64,000 nt of DNA, from positions 1 to 64,000 of the forward strand of contig CAZHST010000003.1 of NCBI GenBank assembly GCA_964535215.1, read 5' to 3'. Positions 48,691 to 57,477 of this stretch are shown one piece after another (within the stretch, counting starts at the first letter, position 1; each line of letters opens with the position of its first letter). The notes beneath the pieces were generated by a model. The model ran no database searches. It saw only the letters and a list, made by a program, of their open reading frames with translations, and was not told the DNA's origin. A program made the position numbers and the translations under genes. This stretch comes from JACQHM01 sp964535215. Lineage in GTDB: Bacteria > Methylomirabilota > Methylomirabilia > Methylomirabilales > JACQHM01.

Positions 48691-51600
48691 TTACGAAGGG
48701 GAGCCCTCAGGGGAACGGGATTCGGCCGAGTGCTCGAGATCAACGATCCTCTGGCCCCCCATATACGGCTTCGTCTCGTAGCGGGTGATCCGGCTGATCT
48801 TCTTGACGATCTCCGCTATCCGATCAGCCTCCTGGGCAATGGCCCGGAGCTTCTGGTACCTTGGATCTCCTTGATCGAGGCCCCTCAAGAGGAGGTCCGT
48901 GTAGATCGTGATGGTGGCCAGGGGTTGGTTGAGCTCGTGGGCGGCAGCCCCGGCCAACGCGGTCAGAGCTTCGTGCCGCTCGGCCTCCACCAGGGCGGCC
49001 TGGGTCCGCTGGAGATCCTCATAGGCCTTCCAGAGCTCCCGGAACAGACGGGCGTTCTCGAGGGCAATTGCCGCCTGGTGGGCAAAGAGGGTGAGGGTGG
49101 CGATTTCCTGTTCTGAGAAGGGATGGGGGGTAGCGTGATAGACGCTCATGGCCCCCACAACCTTGTCCTTCACGATCAGGGGGAGGGTCAAGAGGGCCCG
49201 GATCCCCTCCCGCCTGGCGACCTCCAGATTCACATCCTCCTGGGCCCCGGCCTCCACATCCGGGATGGCAATGGGCCGCCGCTCCAGGACCGCCTTCCCC
49301 GTCGCCAGCTCCCCGACTCTCAGGACGAACTCCTTGATGGCTTGTGAAAGATTGACCCAGGCCACCGGCTTCAGCTCCTGCGTGGCCTCATCCAGGGCGT
49401 AGAGGGTCCCCCTGTCAGCCCCCAGCACCTGCACGGCCTGCTCGATCACCACCTGGAGCACAGCCTCTCGGCTGACCTCGGAATTAATCGCCGCCGTTGT
49501 GGCCAAGACCGCACTCAACCGGGCAGCCCCCTTCCGCTCTTGCTCATAGAGCCTGGCGTTCTCGATGGCAATCGCCGCCTCCCGGGCGAGGTTGGACAAC
49601 AGCTCCAGATCCTCGTGGGAGTACATCCTCATCGAGGCCTTCTGACCCAGACTGCAGAAGCCGATGAGTTGACCCTTCGTGGCCAGGGGGAGGCAAACCT
49701 CTGAGTCCATGGCGTCCATCCTCTGAAAAAGGGCCATTGCCTCTGCCTCGGGGATGCGCCGCTCGAGCTCCTCCCTGATGAGGATCTCCTGCCTCCGCCT
49801 GAGATGGACCGAGAGGTCATCCCAGAGGGGAACCGGTTTGAGACTCTCCTCAGCAACCCCGGAGAAGGCCACGGGAACATAGACCTTCCGGTCCCCATCC
49901 AGGAGGAAGATGCAGACCTTCTTGGCCCGGATCGTGTTCACGAGGGTCTCGACAATCTTGGCCAGGAGCTCCTTCAGATCCAGGATGGAGACCATGGCCT
50001 TGGTGAAATCGGATAGGATCTTGTAGGCGCTGTACCGCTCCCTGAAGAAGATCCGGTCAATGACACTCTCCACCCCCGGCCGCACCTGGTAGAGGATCAG
50101 CGTCGTGACCACGACGAGGGCAAAGAGGAGGAGCGTGAAGGGAAGACTCACCGTTCCGAAATAGGCCTGCTGGGCCAGGAGGACAATGGGCAACGGGGGA
50201 CCAAGGATCAAAAGGAAGAGCGATCCGTAGGCCAGCCCCTTCCTCGCCAGAAGATCAACGTCCAGGAGGCGGTATTTGGCGATGGCATAGCTCATGATGA
50301 CAATGTACAAGGGGAGGAAGTAATACCCGTAGGGATAGATCGGGATATCAAAGGCCGGCAGGAAGACGGTGGAGCCCCCACCATACCCGATGACGGAGGC
50401 CAGGATCGAGTAGAGGAGCTGGCTCCGCCTGAGGCCCACCGAACCCTTCAGGGCCCGAATCAGGGCATAGTGGGCATACCCGATGCAGGCGACAAACAGG
50501 AGGAGATACGGATAGTAAAGGGGCTGAGCCTTAGGGTAGTAAGCGAAGGAGAGGAAGGGCCTGATGTCAACGAACTGATCAGTGAACAGGTTCGCCGCCA
50601 GGAGGTAGACCCCCAACCCGTAGGCTCCTCCAACCAACCAGTGCTTCCGTCTGTAGTCCAGGATCCCCTCTAAGAATCTCAGGACGAACTGGAGGTACGC
50701 CGCGGGGATGAAGATGGCCCCTACCTGATCCAGCCTCAGCCAGAAGAGGGCAGCCTCCCGCTGGAGGCTGAACACGCTCATCCCAAAGCCGAAACTCCAG
50801 ATGGCCAGAAACATGCTGAAGGTCATCCAGGAGCGGTTCACATGGCTCTCCCGGTTCTGGAGATAGACGAAGAGGCCGAAGAAGAAGCTCAAGAAGCTGA
50901 GGAAGATCGAGACGACGCCAAAGACGTTCAGGGACAAGTGCTCCTGCTTCAAGAGGAAGACCGAGATGATGAAGTAGAAAGGAACCAGGGCGATCAGGAG
51001 GTTAAAGGCGTACACCTGCCCCCGCTGCAAGGCGACCTCCACATCCATGAACCGGTACCGGACAATGGCAATGGAGAGGAAGGTCACGTACAACGGGATG
51101 AGGTATATCCCGTAGGGATAGACCCTGAGGCCGAACTCGGGGAGGAAAGCGGTTGTCCCCCCGGCAAAGCCTATGACCGAGGCCAGGAAGAGGTACTTGA
51201 TCCGCTGGCGCTCCTCCAGGAGAAGGGTGGTTCGGTACTTAGCGATCATCTCGGAGAAGGCCCAGATCAGGAACGTATAGAACACCAACACATGAAGGAG
51301 ATAGAGGAAGGTTACCCGCCCAGGGGTTGTATAGTAGAGGCCGAAGGGGGCAAACTGCACGTCAAAGATCCACCCGGCGAAGGTGGCGGCCAGGAGGGCA
51401 AGCCCAACGAGGTAGCCGGCGGCGATTACCTTCTGCTTCGGCCGGGTCAGGGTTCCCAGATAGGTCAGGATGAAGTGGAGGAAGGCAACAGGGATGAAGA
51501 CAGCGGCCCCGTTTTGGACCTTGATCCACAGGAGCGCCGTGCCCGGATCCCGGCTCAACCCCATCATGCCAAAGCCGAAGCTCCAGACGGCGATGAAGAA

Positions 51601-51717
51601 AGTGAAGACCAGCCAGAGCGTGTTGGACCGAGACCTCTGACTGCTGACAGCGATGTAAATGCCCAGGGCGAAGGTGAGGAGGCTCGTGATGAAACAGGCA
51701 AAGGAAAGGATGTTCAT
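48691..51717 (-). CDS. Large membrane sensor: two 7TM/8TM modules, two GAF domains and HisKA without ATPase domain
   Basis: 1008 aa. Residues about 1-520 contain two similar blocks of about eight membrane segments (repeated WSFGFGMMGLSRDPGTALLWIKVQNGAAVFIPVAFLHF-type sequence, and PYGIYLIPLYVTFLSIAIVRYRFMDV / PYGYYFLPLYIVIMSYAIAKYRLLDV). Two GAF domains follow (about 560-720 and 740-890). A HisKA helix pair has the phospho-acceptor in GAAAHELNQPLATITIY. The protein ends about 70 residues later; no HATPase_c N, G1 or G2 boxes exist. It may be phosphorylated by another kinase or act through GAF ligands. Confidence 0.85.
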   Translation of the reverse strand: MNILSFACFITSLLTFALGIYIAVSSQRSRSNTLWLVFTFFIAVWSFGFGMMGLSRDPGTALLWIKVQNGAAVFIPVAFLHFILTYLGTLTRPKQKVIAAGYLVGLALLAATFAGWIFDVQFAPFGLYYTTPGRVTFLYLLHVLVFYTFLIWAFSEMIAKYRTTLLLEERQRIKYLFLASVIGFAGGTTAFLPEFGLRVYPYGIYLIPLYVTFLSIAIVRYRFMDVEVALQRGQVYAFNLLIALVPFYFIISVFLLKQEHLSLNVFGVVSIFLSFLSFFFGLFVYLQNRESHVNRSWMTFSMFLAIWSFGFGMSVFSLQREAALFWLRLDQVGAIFIPAAYLQFVLRFLEGILDYRRKHWLVGGAYGLGVYLLAANLFTDQFVDIRPFLSFAYYPKAQPLYYPYLLLFVACIGYAHYALIRALKGSVGLRRSQLLYSILASVIGYGGGSTVFLPAFDIPIYPYGYYFLPLYIVIMSYAIAKYRLLDVDLLARKGLAYGSLFLLILGPPLPIVLLAQQAYFGTVSLPFTLLLFALVVVTTLILYQVRPGVESVIDRIFFRERYSAYKILSDFTKAMVSILDLKELLAKIVETLVNTIRAKKVCIFLLDGDRKVYVPVAFSGVAEESLKPVPLWDDLSVHLRRRQEILIREELERRIPEAEAMALFQRMDAMDSEVCLPLATKGQLIGFCSLGQKASMRMYSHEDLELLSNLAREAAIAIENARLYEQERKGAARLSAVLATTAAINSEVSREAVLQVVIEQAVQVLGADRGTLYALDEATQELKPVAWVNLSQAIKEFVLRVGELATGKAVLERRPIAIPDVEAGAQEDVNLEVARREGIRALLTLPLIVKDKVVGAMSVYHATPHPFSEQEIATLTLFAHQAAIALENARLFRELWKAYEDLQRTQAALVEAERHEALTALAGAAAHELNQPLATITIYTDLLLRGLDQGDPRYQKLRAIAQEADRIAEIVKKISRITRYETKPYMGGQRIVDLEHSAESRSPEGSPS

Positions 51718-51727
51718 GCGGGCCTGC

Positions 51728-53239
51728 CTACCCCGGCACGGTGACTGCCCGAGGGTCGAGCAGCTCTTTCTCGTAGACCCGGTATGTTTTGTACCGCGTG
51801 CCCCCGAACTTCGTGATCAAGGCCATCGAGGCCCCGTTTCCCTCCATGACCCATGACCACTCCAAGGTCCGGAATCCCCGACGCTGCATGACTTGAAAGG
51901 CCTTGACCATCAATGCCGAGGCGATCCCCCGCCCGGCAAACTCCTCAAGCACCCCGATGACCGTGGCCCGCACGTCCTTGATCTCTCTGGCATGGACAAG
52001 GGACATGATCAGGCCCTTAAGTCCCATCTGCCCGTTGAGCCTCTTCAAGAGGGGGCCCGGATCAGGGAGGTTCAGGAAGACACCCACCGGCCGACCCTCG
52101 GCCTCGGCGAACCAGATCAGCTCAGGATCCACCACCCCTTTAAGCTCCCGGCGCTTCCTCTTCAGTTCCTTCGGGGTCATGGGGACGAACCACCCGGAGT
52201 GGGACCCGCTAAAGGTCCTGTTATAGAGATGGCGGAAGACCTCCAGGTCCCGGTCGAACCGCTCGGTGTCCACCGGGCGGAACCGGATCCCTTGCCGTTC
52301 AAGGTGGTCCACCAGGGCCTGCTCTTCAGAGCCCAGGGGCTTCTGGAGGTCTAAGGTGAAGGCGGAGAAGTCTTTGGCCTTCTTCAGGCCGTACCGCTCC
52401 ATGTAAAGGGGGTAGTAGGGAGGATTATAGGACATCAGAAGGGATGGGGCGGACTCGTACCCCTCAATCAGGAAGCCGATCTCATCATGCATGGAGGGGC
52501 TAATGGGTCCTCGGATCCGCTGCATGCCTTTCTCGATCAACACCTCTTCGACCTTCCTTAAGAGGACCCGCGCTACCTGAAAGTTGGGGACACTCTCGAA
52601 ATAGCCAAAGTATCCTACCGGCTCATCATAGATCTTGAGAAAGTCATGATCAACAATGGCCGCTATTCTGCCAACCGACTCCCCAAGGGCCCTCGCAAGG
52701 AACAGACGCATCTCCGCGTGTTCGAAAAAGGGGTTTCCAGGATCGAAGGTCTCCCTCTGGTGCTTCACAAGGGGAGGGATCCACCGCGGATCGTTCTGAT
52801 AGATCCTCCAGGGGAGGCGGATAAACTGCTCTAAATCTTCCCGGGTCTTAACCTCCAGAACCTGGATATCTTCTTCATGTTCAATGGGGGGGACCTCCTG
52901 GATAAGCCCCAGGATCTCACCGGCCGTGACACCCTCCAGCTTTGAGAGCTCGACCCCCATCCCGGTCGAGGCACAGCCGCTCTGGGGTAGCTCGGTGATC
53001 TGGACCACCGATCCGGTTGCCGAAACGGGCTTCTGGAGGATCGGAAGAAACGCCGTGATCGCCAGGCTGGCTCCAACAGGGAAGATCTTCTCGCCCTCGA
53101 TCAACAACCCTTGGGGGCTGAGGTCTAGAGAAGCCCCCCAATAGGAGGATCCCTTACCGGCCTGGTCCAGGCACACGAGCGGGATCGTAATATTTCTCCT
53201 CGGAAACCTCCTCCTATCCCCTCTCTGAGCACCCACCAT
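51728..53239 (-). CDS. PilZ domain fused to a large GNAT-type N-acyltransferase
   Basis: 503 aa. Residues about 8-115 are PilZ: DRRRFPRRNITIPL (RxxxR) and DLSPQGLLIEG ((D/N)xSxxG). Residues about 130-503 belong to a large GNAT-like family with LPWRIYQNDPRWIPPLVKHQR, NPFFEHAEMRLFLAR, RGPISPSMHDEIGFLIEGY and a C-terminal acyl-CoA fold (VIGVLEEFAGRGIASALMVKAF). The acyltransferase would be under direct c-di-GMP control. The acceptor is unknown; the neighbours suggest an amine or amino lipid. Confidence 0.8.
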   Translation of the reverse strand: MVGAQRGDRRRFPRRNITIPLVCLDQAGKGSSYWGASLDLSPQGLLIEGEKIFPVGASLAITAFLPILQKPVSATGSVVQITELPQSGCASTGMGVELSKLEGVTAGEILGLIQEVPPIEHEEDIQVLEVKTREDLEQFIRLPWRIYQNDPRWIPPLVKHQRETFDPGNPFFEHAEMRLFLARALGESVGRIAAIVDHDFLKIYDEPVGYFGYFESVPNFQVARVLLRKVEEVLIEKGMQRIRGPISPSMHDEIGFLIEGYESAPSLLMSYNPPYYPLYMERYGLKKAKDFSAFTLDLQKPLGSEEQALVDHLERQGIRFRPVDTERFDRDLEVFRHLYNRTFSGSHSGWFVPMTPKELKRKRRELKGVVDPELIWFAEAEGRPVGVFLNLPDPGPLLKRLNGQMGLKGLIMSLVHAREIKDVRATVIGVLEEFAGRGIASALMVKAFQVMQRRGFRTLEWSWVMEGNGASMALITKFGGTRYKTYRVYEKELLDPRAVTVPG

Positions 53240-53263
53240 GACTTGCCTCTCCTCCTTCCACCC

Positions 53264-54313
53264 CTATGGGTATGAGGTCCCACCCGTCGGATGGCCGGTC
53301 AGGCGGAACCCGTGGCGCTGGCCAAGCCGGTACACGTCCTGGATCCTGTCCAGCTCCAGATCCCTTCCCAGGGAGTAGTCCTCAAACCACCCCTCCAAGG
53401 CCAGGATGATGGTCTCCGCAAAGCAAGAGAAGACCTTCTCCGAATCGATCCCCTCGGTGTACGGGAAGCGATGATCCATCACTTCTACCAACCGCTTCCC
53501 GGGACAGAGGACCGACCCGCCGTCCACGACCAGGACATCCGGCCGCTTGCTGGCCTGCTGAAAATCCACGTTATCAGGTTTGGCGACATTGACGATCACG
53601 CTCCCGGGCTTCACGTCCTGAAGGTCCAGGATCGACCCGGGGGCACTGGTGGCGAGGAGGACCAGATCGGCATCGCGAACAGCTCTTTGGATGTCGGTCT
53701 CCACGCCCACGCTTCTGTTCCTCTCCCGGGAGAGCTCCCCCGCCAGGGCCTTGAGGGAGCCGGCATGACGGGCCACCAGGGTGAGCCGGGAGACCTGCCC
53801 GGCCAGCAGTCGAGAGCAGGCCCTTCCAATGGATCCTGTAGCCCCAACGACGGCCAGCTTCGCCTCCTTAAGAGAAATCCCCATGCTCCTGGCGCCGGCA
53901 ACGGTAGACTCCACGGCCACAGCGGCAGCGTAGCAGTTACCGGTTGTCACACCGACCTCCAGCTGCTCGGCAAAACCCACCCCATTTCTCCCCACCACAC
54001 CCGTGAAGCCCCCCAGCCCTATCAGCTTGGCCCCCATCGCCTGGGCCATCTCTCCCGCTTGGAGGATTTTGTCCTGGACCAAGTGTTGATCGCTCCTGAC
54101 GAACTGATCGGGTAAGAGAGGGACGCAGATGAGAACGCCCTCGATGGTCTTCCCCGTCGTGGAGGTCACCTCGATCCTTTTCACCGGAAACGGAGGGATC
54201 CACCGTTCCATCAACGCCCTAACGAGTTCAGGACTCTTCTCCCTCGCTTCGGGAGCAAACTGGTAAACATCCTGGATCTTCAAAGGATGCAGGAGGAAGG
54301 CGAATGGCCCCAT
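53264..54313 (-). CDS. Acyl-ACP reductase-like (AAR family) oxidoreductase
   Basis: 349 aa. Overall pattern matches cyanobacterial long-chain acyl-ACP reductase: FAFLLHPL at the start, TGKTIEGVLICVPLLPDQF, IGLGGFTGVVG, VTTGNCYAAAVAVE, Rossmann VVGATGSIG at 155-163, and VFSCFAETIILALEGWFEDYSLGRD with Cys297 at the place of the catalytic cysteine (about 294 in the cyanobacterial enzyme). That enzyme makes fatty aldehydes with NADPH via an acyl-enzyme. A quinate/shikimate dehydrogenase-like role is the alternative. It starts 8 bp after the SRPBCC gene. Confidence 0.75.
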   Translation of the reverse strand: MGPFAFLLHPLKIQDVYQFAPEAREKSPELVRALMERWIPPFPVKRIEVTSTTGKTIEGVLICVPLLPDQFVRSDQHLVQDKILQAGEMAQAMGAKLIGLGGFTGVVGRNGVGFAEQLEVGVTTGNCYAAAVAVESTVAGARSMGISLKEAKLAVVGATGSIGRACSRLLAGQVSRLTLVARHAGSLKALAGELSRERNRSVGVETDIQRAVRDADLVLLATSAPGSILDLQDVKPGSVIVNVAKPDNVDFQQASKRPDVLVVDGGSVLCPGKRLVEVMDHRFPYTEGIDSEKVFSCFAETIILALEGWFEDYSLGRDLELDRIQDVYRLGQRHGFRLTGHPTGGTSYP

Positions 54314-54320
54314 CGCTACC

Positions 54321-54761
54321 TCAAACCCCTCTCTCCATCTCCTCCTTGATTGCCATCAAGAAACCTTGGACAGCCTGAACCATTCGCTCAAAAAGGGAGG
54401 CCCCCATCAGCTCATCGAAGGCCGGAATCCCCAGCTCGTACTCCAAGGTGAGGGTCACCCTTGCGCTTTCCCCATCCTGGTCAACCCTCCACTCCCCCTC
54501 AAACTTCTCGAGGTCCCCTTCAACCAGACGGTACTTGACCATCATGCGGGCACCGTCGTACTCGTCCCGCTCGGTCCACCTGAACGCCACCCCATCAATC
54601 ACAGCGTGCCATCGGGTAATCCTCCCTTGAGGATCCCCGCTTATGATCCGGACCTCCTTCACATCCGGAACGAACCGGGGGTAGCGCTCAACATCCCTGA
54701 TGACCTGATAAACTTCCTCAGCCGGAGCCTTGATCGTAATGGTCCTTTCCACAAGGGGCAT
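54321..54761 (-). CDS. SRPBCC (START-like, coenzyme Q-binding/cyclase) protein
   Basis: 146 aa. IKAPAEEVYQVIRDVERYPRFVPDVKEVRI is the SRPBCC N-terminal motif, followed by RWHAVIDGVAFRWTERDEYD and a C-terminal long helix (FERMVQAVQGFLMAIKEEME). The fold makes a deep hydrophobic cavity for lipids, quinones or polyketides. Set between an aminotransferase (adjacent stop/start) and an acyl-ACP reductase-like gene, it may carry the hydrophobic intermediate. Confidence 0.85.
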   Translation of the reverse strand: MPLVERTITIKAPAEEVYQVIRDVERYPRFVPDVKEVRIISGDPQGRITRWHAVIDGVAFRWTERDEYDGARMMVKYRLVEGDLEKFEGEWRVDQDGESARVTLTLEYELGIPAFDELMGASLFERMVQAVQGFLMAIKEEMERGV

Positions 54762-56231
54762 CTATTGACTCCCGGAAGGCTTGACCCTGTCAAGAAGACC
54801 CTCAGCTTTCTCCACACCCCCTCGAACCGCCTCCAGGATCATGTCCAGCTCCTCGAGGCTGATCGTCAGAGGGGGCTCGATCCTGATCACCTTCGAATCG
54901 TTCAACGTGAAGGCCAGGAGCACACCACGCTTGAAGGCCTCCGAGACGATGACCCCGCAGAGGGCAGGATGGGTGACCTCCACCCCGATCAACAGGCCGA
55001 GCCCCCTCACATCCCTGATGACATCGGGGTGCTCCGCTTCCAGCGTGTGAAGCCTCTCCAAGAGGTAGCGACCTTTGACCTCGGCCTGCCTCGGGAGATC
55101 CTCCTCGAGGATCACCTCGATCGCTGCCAGAGCGGCGGTACAGGCGAGGGGGTTCCCGCCGAAGGTCGAGGTGTGGATGAAGGGATGCTCGATCAGGGGA
55201 CGCCAGATCGCTTCCCTGGCGATGAAGGCCCCAATCGGCATCACCCCTCCTCCCAAGGCCTTGCCCAGGGTCATGATGTCAGGGACAACCCCGGCATGGT
55301 CCACGGCAAACAACTTTCCCGTGCGGCCCAGGCCCGTCTGGACCTCGTCCACAATGAGCAGGACCCCCTTCCGACCGCAGACATCCCTCACAGCGGGGAG
55401 ATAACCCGCCGGTGGGATGTGCACCCCCCCCTCGCCCTGGACGGGTTCCAGGATGACGGCGGCCGTCTCTTGGTCAAGACTCTCCTCGATAGCCGCCACA
55501 TCCCCGTAGGGCACGAAGGAGAAGCCTTCGAGGAGGGGATAGAAGGGCTTCCTGTAGGCCTCGTGACCTGTGGCGCTTAAAGCCCCCAAGGTCTTCCCGT
55601 GGAAGGAATTCCAAGCGGCGATGATCTTGGGTTTCCCCGTGTACGCCCTGGCCAGCTTGAGGGCCCCTTCGACGGCCTCGGCCCCGCTGTTACAGAGGAA
55701 TGAGTAGCGGAGATCCCCAGGAGAAATGAGGGCCAGGAGCTCGGACAGGCGTGCCAGGGGTTCACTGTACAACACCTTGGAGGAAAGCGGCATCCTCAAA
55801 AGCTGGCGGGCGACCCGGTTGACTACCTTCGGGTGACAGTGGCCGAGGCTGAAGACCCCAAAGCCGCCCACGCCGTCAATATATCTCCGTCCCGTATGAT
55901 CCTCAACGGTCGAACCGGTAGCCTTGATCTCAACGCCGCCCCCTAGCATGGCGAGGAGCCTCGCGAGGCTCGGGTTGATGTAATCGCGATACCTCTTGGC
56001 GACCTCTTCCCGGCTCACCGGCTGCTGATCCAAGCTCCCCAAGGGGCTTGGCCCCCTCGGATCTCCTCGATTCAGACCCCTTGGGTCTGGCAGACCCGTG
56101 AGGGGGATGAACCGCCTTCGCTCGACAGGGACCGGACGAACAGCCCTCCGCCTCTCCCCCTTCCTCCGATCCGGAAAGGCAATGGGAACCCGATGCTGCC
56201 TACGATCGTACGGAACGATCCTCCCGCCCAT
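54762..56231 (-). CDS. Class III PLP aminotransferase (putrescine aminotransferase-like)
   Basis: About 489 aa from the ATG at 56231, overlapping the kinase gene's end by 32 bp. The catalytic part closely follows E. coli PatA: YINPSLARLLAMLGGG, GFGVFSLGHCHPKVV, YSFLCNSGAEAVEGALKLARAY, AVILEPVQGEGGVHIPP, LLIVDEVQTGLGRTG, the PLP lysine in IMTLGKALGGGVMPIGA, and HTSTFGGNPLACTAALA. The first about 75 aa (PDRRKGERRRAVRPVPVERRR) are basic and extra. It interconverts terminal amines and aldehydes; diamines or a fatty aldehyde are candidate substrates. Confidence 0.85.
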   Translation of the reverse strand: MGGRIVPYDRRQHRVPIAFPDRRKGERRRAVRPVPVERRRFIPLTGLPDPRGLNRGDPRGPSPLGSLDQQPVSREEVAKRYRDYINPSLARLLAMLGGGVEIKATGSTVEDHTGRRYIDGVGGFGVFSLGHCHPKVVNRVARQLLRMPLSSKVLYSEPLARLSELLALISPGDLRYSFLCNSGAEAVEGALKLARAYTGKPKIIAAWNSFHGKTLGALSATGHEAYRKPFYPLLEGFSFVPYGDVAAIEESLDQETAAVILEPVQGEGGVHIPPAGYLPAVRDVCGRKGVLLIVDEVQTGLGRTGKLFAVDHAGVVPDIMTLGKALGGGVMPIGAFIAREAIWRPLIEHPFIHTSTFGGNPLACTAALAAIEVILEEDLPRQAEVKGRYLLERLHTLEAEHPDVIRDVRGLGLLIGVEVTHPALCGVIVSEAFKRGVLLAFTLNDSKVIRIEPPLTISLEELDMILEAVRGGVEKAEGLLDRVKPSGSQ

Positions 56232-57381
56232 TTGTCCCTTTCCCCCGTTCCAGTACCGGAAACCTGACCCTGACCCTGGTCCCTTCCCCCTCGCCGCTCT
56301 CAATCTCCAGCGATCCATGGTGGGCCTCGACAATGGCCCTGGACACCGCCAGACCGAGGCCCAGCCCACCCTTAGGCCTGGTGGCACTCATGTCCCCCTG
56401 GGTGAAGGGCTGAAAGAGTAGGCCGAGCTGGTGCCGTGGAATCTTCCCCCGGCTGTTCACCAGGGACACCTCCGCAAAGGATGGGGTCTCCTCGACCTCG
56501 ATCAGGACCTCCCCTCCATGCTCGTTGAACTTTACCGCGTTCTCCACCAGGTTGAAGAAGAGGAGCTGGATCTTCTCCGGATCACCCCGGACCCGGCCGA
56601 TGACCGGGGAGAGGTTCCAGGTTACCCGGATCCCCTTCTCCTGAACCTCCCTCTCCAACTGTCTGACAACCGCCTGGAGGAGCTCAACCAGGTGGAGGTT
56701 CTGGATCCGGAGATCCGGTTCCCCCCGTTCAAGCTCGACGTAGGCCAGGAGGTTCGAGATCAACCGCCCAAGCCGGACAGCGCTCTGTCGAATGCTAGCG
56801 AGGCTTTCCCACTGCTGGGGGGTAAGATGGCCGAACTGGCCGTTCAAAAGCAGGTCAAGCCAGCCGTAGATGACGGTCAAGGGGGTGCGGAACTCATGGG
56901 TGACGGCGGAGAGGAGGTCCGACTTGATCCGATCAATCTCCTGGAGGCGGCGGTTGATCTCCAGGAGATGGAGGTTCTCCTGCTTTAAGCGGCGGACTTC
57001 CAAGCCCTTGGCCACCACATGGAAGAGCTCCTCCAGTTTAAAAGGCTTGAGGAGGTAATCGTACGCCCCCCCCTTCAAGGCCCGGACGGCAGACTCAACG
57101 GTGGCGTACCCGGTCATGAAGATGAAGACCGCATCGGGGAGGAACTGACGGGCCTTCTCCAGGAAGGCGAGGCCATCCATGGCGGGCATCACCAGATCCG
57201 TAAGGAGGAGGTCAAAAGGAAGGGTCTTAATAACTTCCAGGGCTTCCAGGGCATCAGCCGCTGTGGTGACGGTGTACCCTTCCAGCTCAAGGGCCTCTGC
57301 CAAGGAAAGGCGAAGCTTCTCCTCGTCGTCAATGATGAGGATCTTCGCGCGGGGGATTGTGCTCCCGACGGGGAGAACCAT
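56200..57381 (-). CDS. Response-regulator/histidine-kinase hybrid
   Basis: 393 aa from the ATG at 57381 (GGAG nine bases upstream). N-terminal receiver (ILIIDDEEKLRLSLAEAL; phospho-acceptor Asp in LLLTDLVMPAMDG; Lys in YLLKPFK), then HisKA with AVTHEFRTPLTVIYGWLDLL and HATPase_c with NLVENAVKFNEHGG (N box) and KGGLGLGLAVSRAIVEAHHGS (G boxes). There is no membrane segment, so it is cytoplasmic and probably takes phosphate from another kinase. It lies between prmA and the aminotransferase. Confidence 0.92.
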   Translation of the reverse strand: MVLPVGSTIPRAKILIIDDEEKLRLSLAEALELEGYTVTTAADALEALEVIKTLPFDLLLTDLVMPAMDGLAFLEKARQFLPDAVFIFMTGYATVESAVRALKGGAYDYLLKPFKLEELFHVVAKGLEVRRLKQENLHLLEINRRLQEIDRIKSDLLSAVTHEFRTPLTVIYGWLDLLLNGQFGHLTPQQWESLASIRQSAVRLGRLISNLLAYVELERGEPDLRIQNLHLVELLQAVVRQLEREVQEKGIRVTWNLSPVIGRVRGDPEKIQLLFFNLVENAVKFNEHGGEVLIEVEETPSFAEVSLVNSRGKIPRHQLGLLFQPFTQGDMSATRPKGGLGLGLAVSRAIVEAHHGSLEIESGEGEGTRVRVRFPVLERGKGTNGREDRSVRS

Positions 57382-57477
57382 CCTGACGCTCTCCAAGGAG
57401 TCTCCAACCCGGGCGATATTCAGCCCGCCCCGACAACCCCTCCGAGGGAACCTGGCAAGGAAACAGTACCCCAAACC

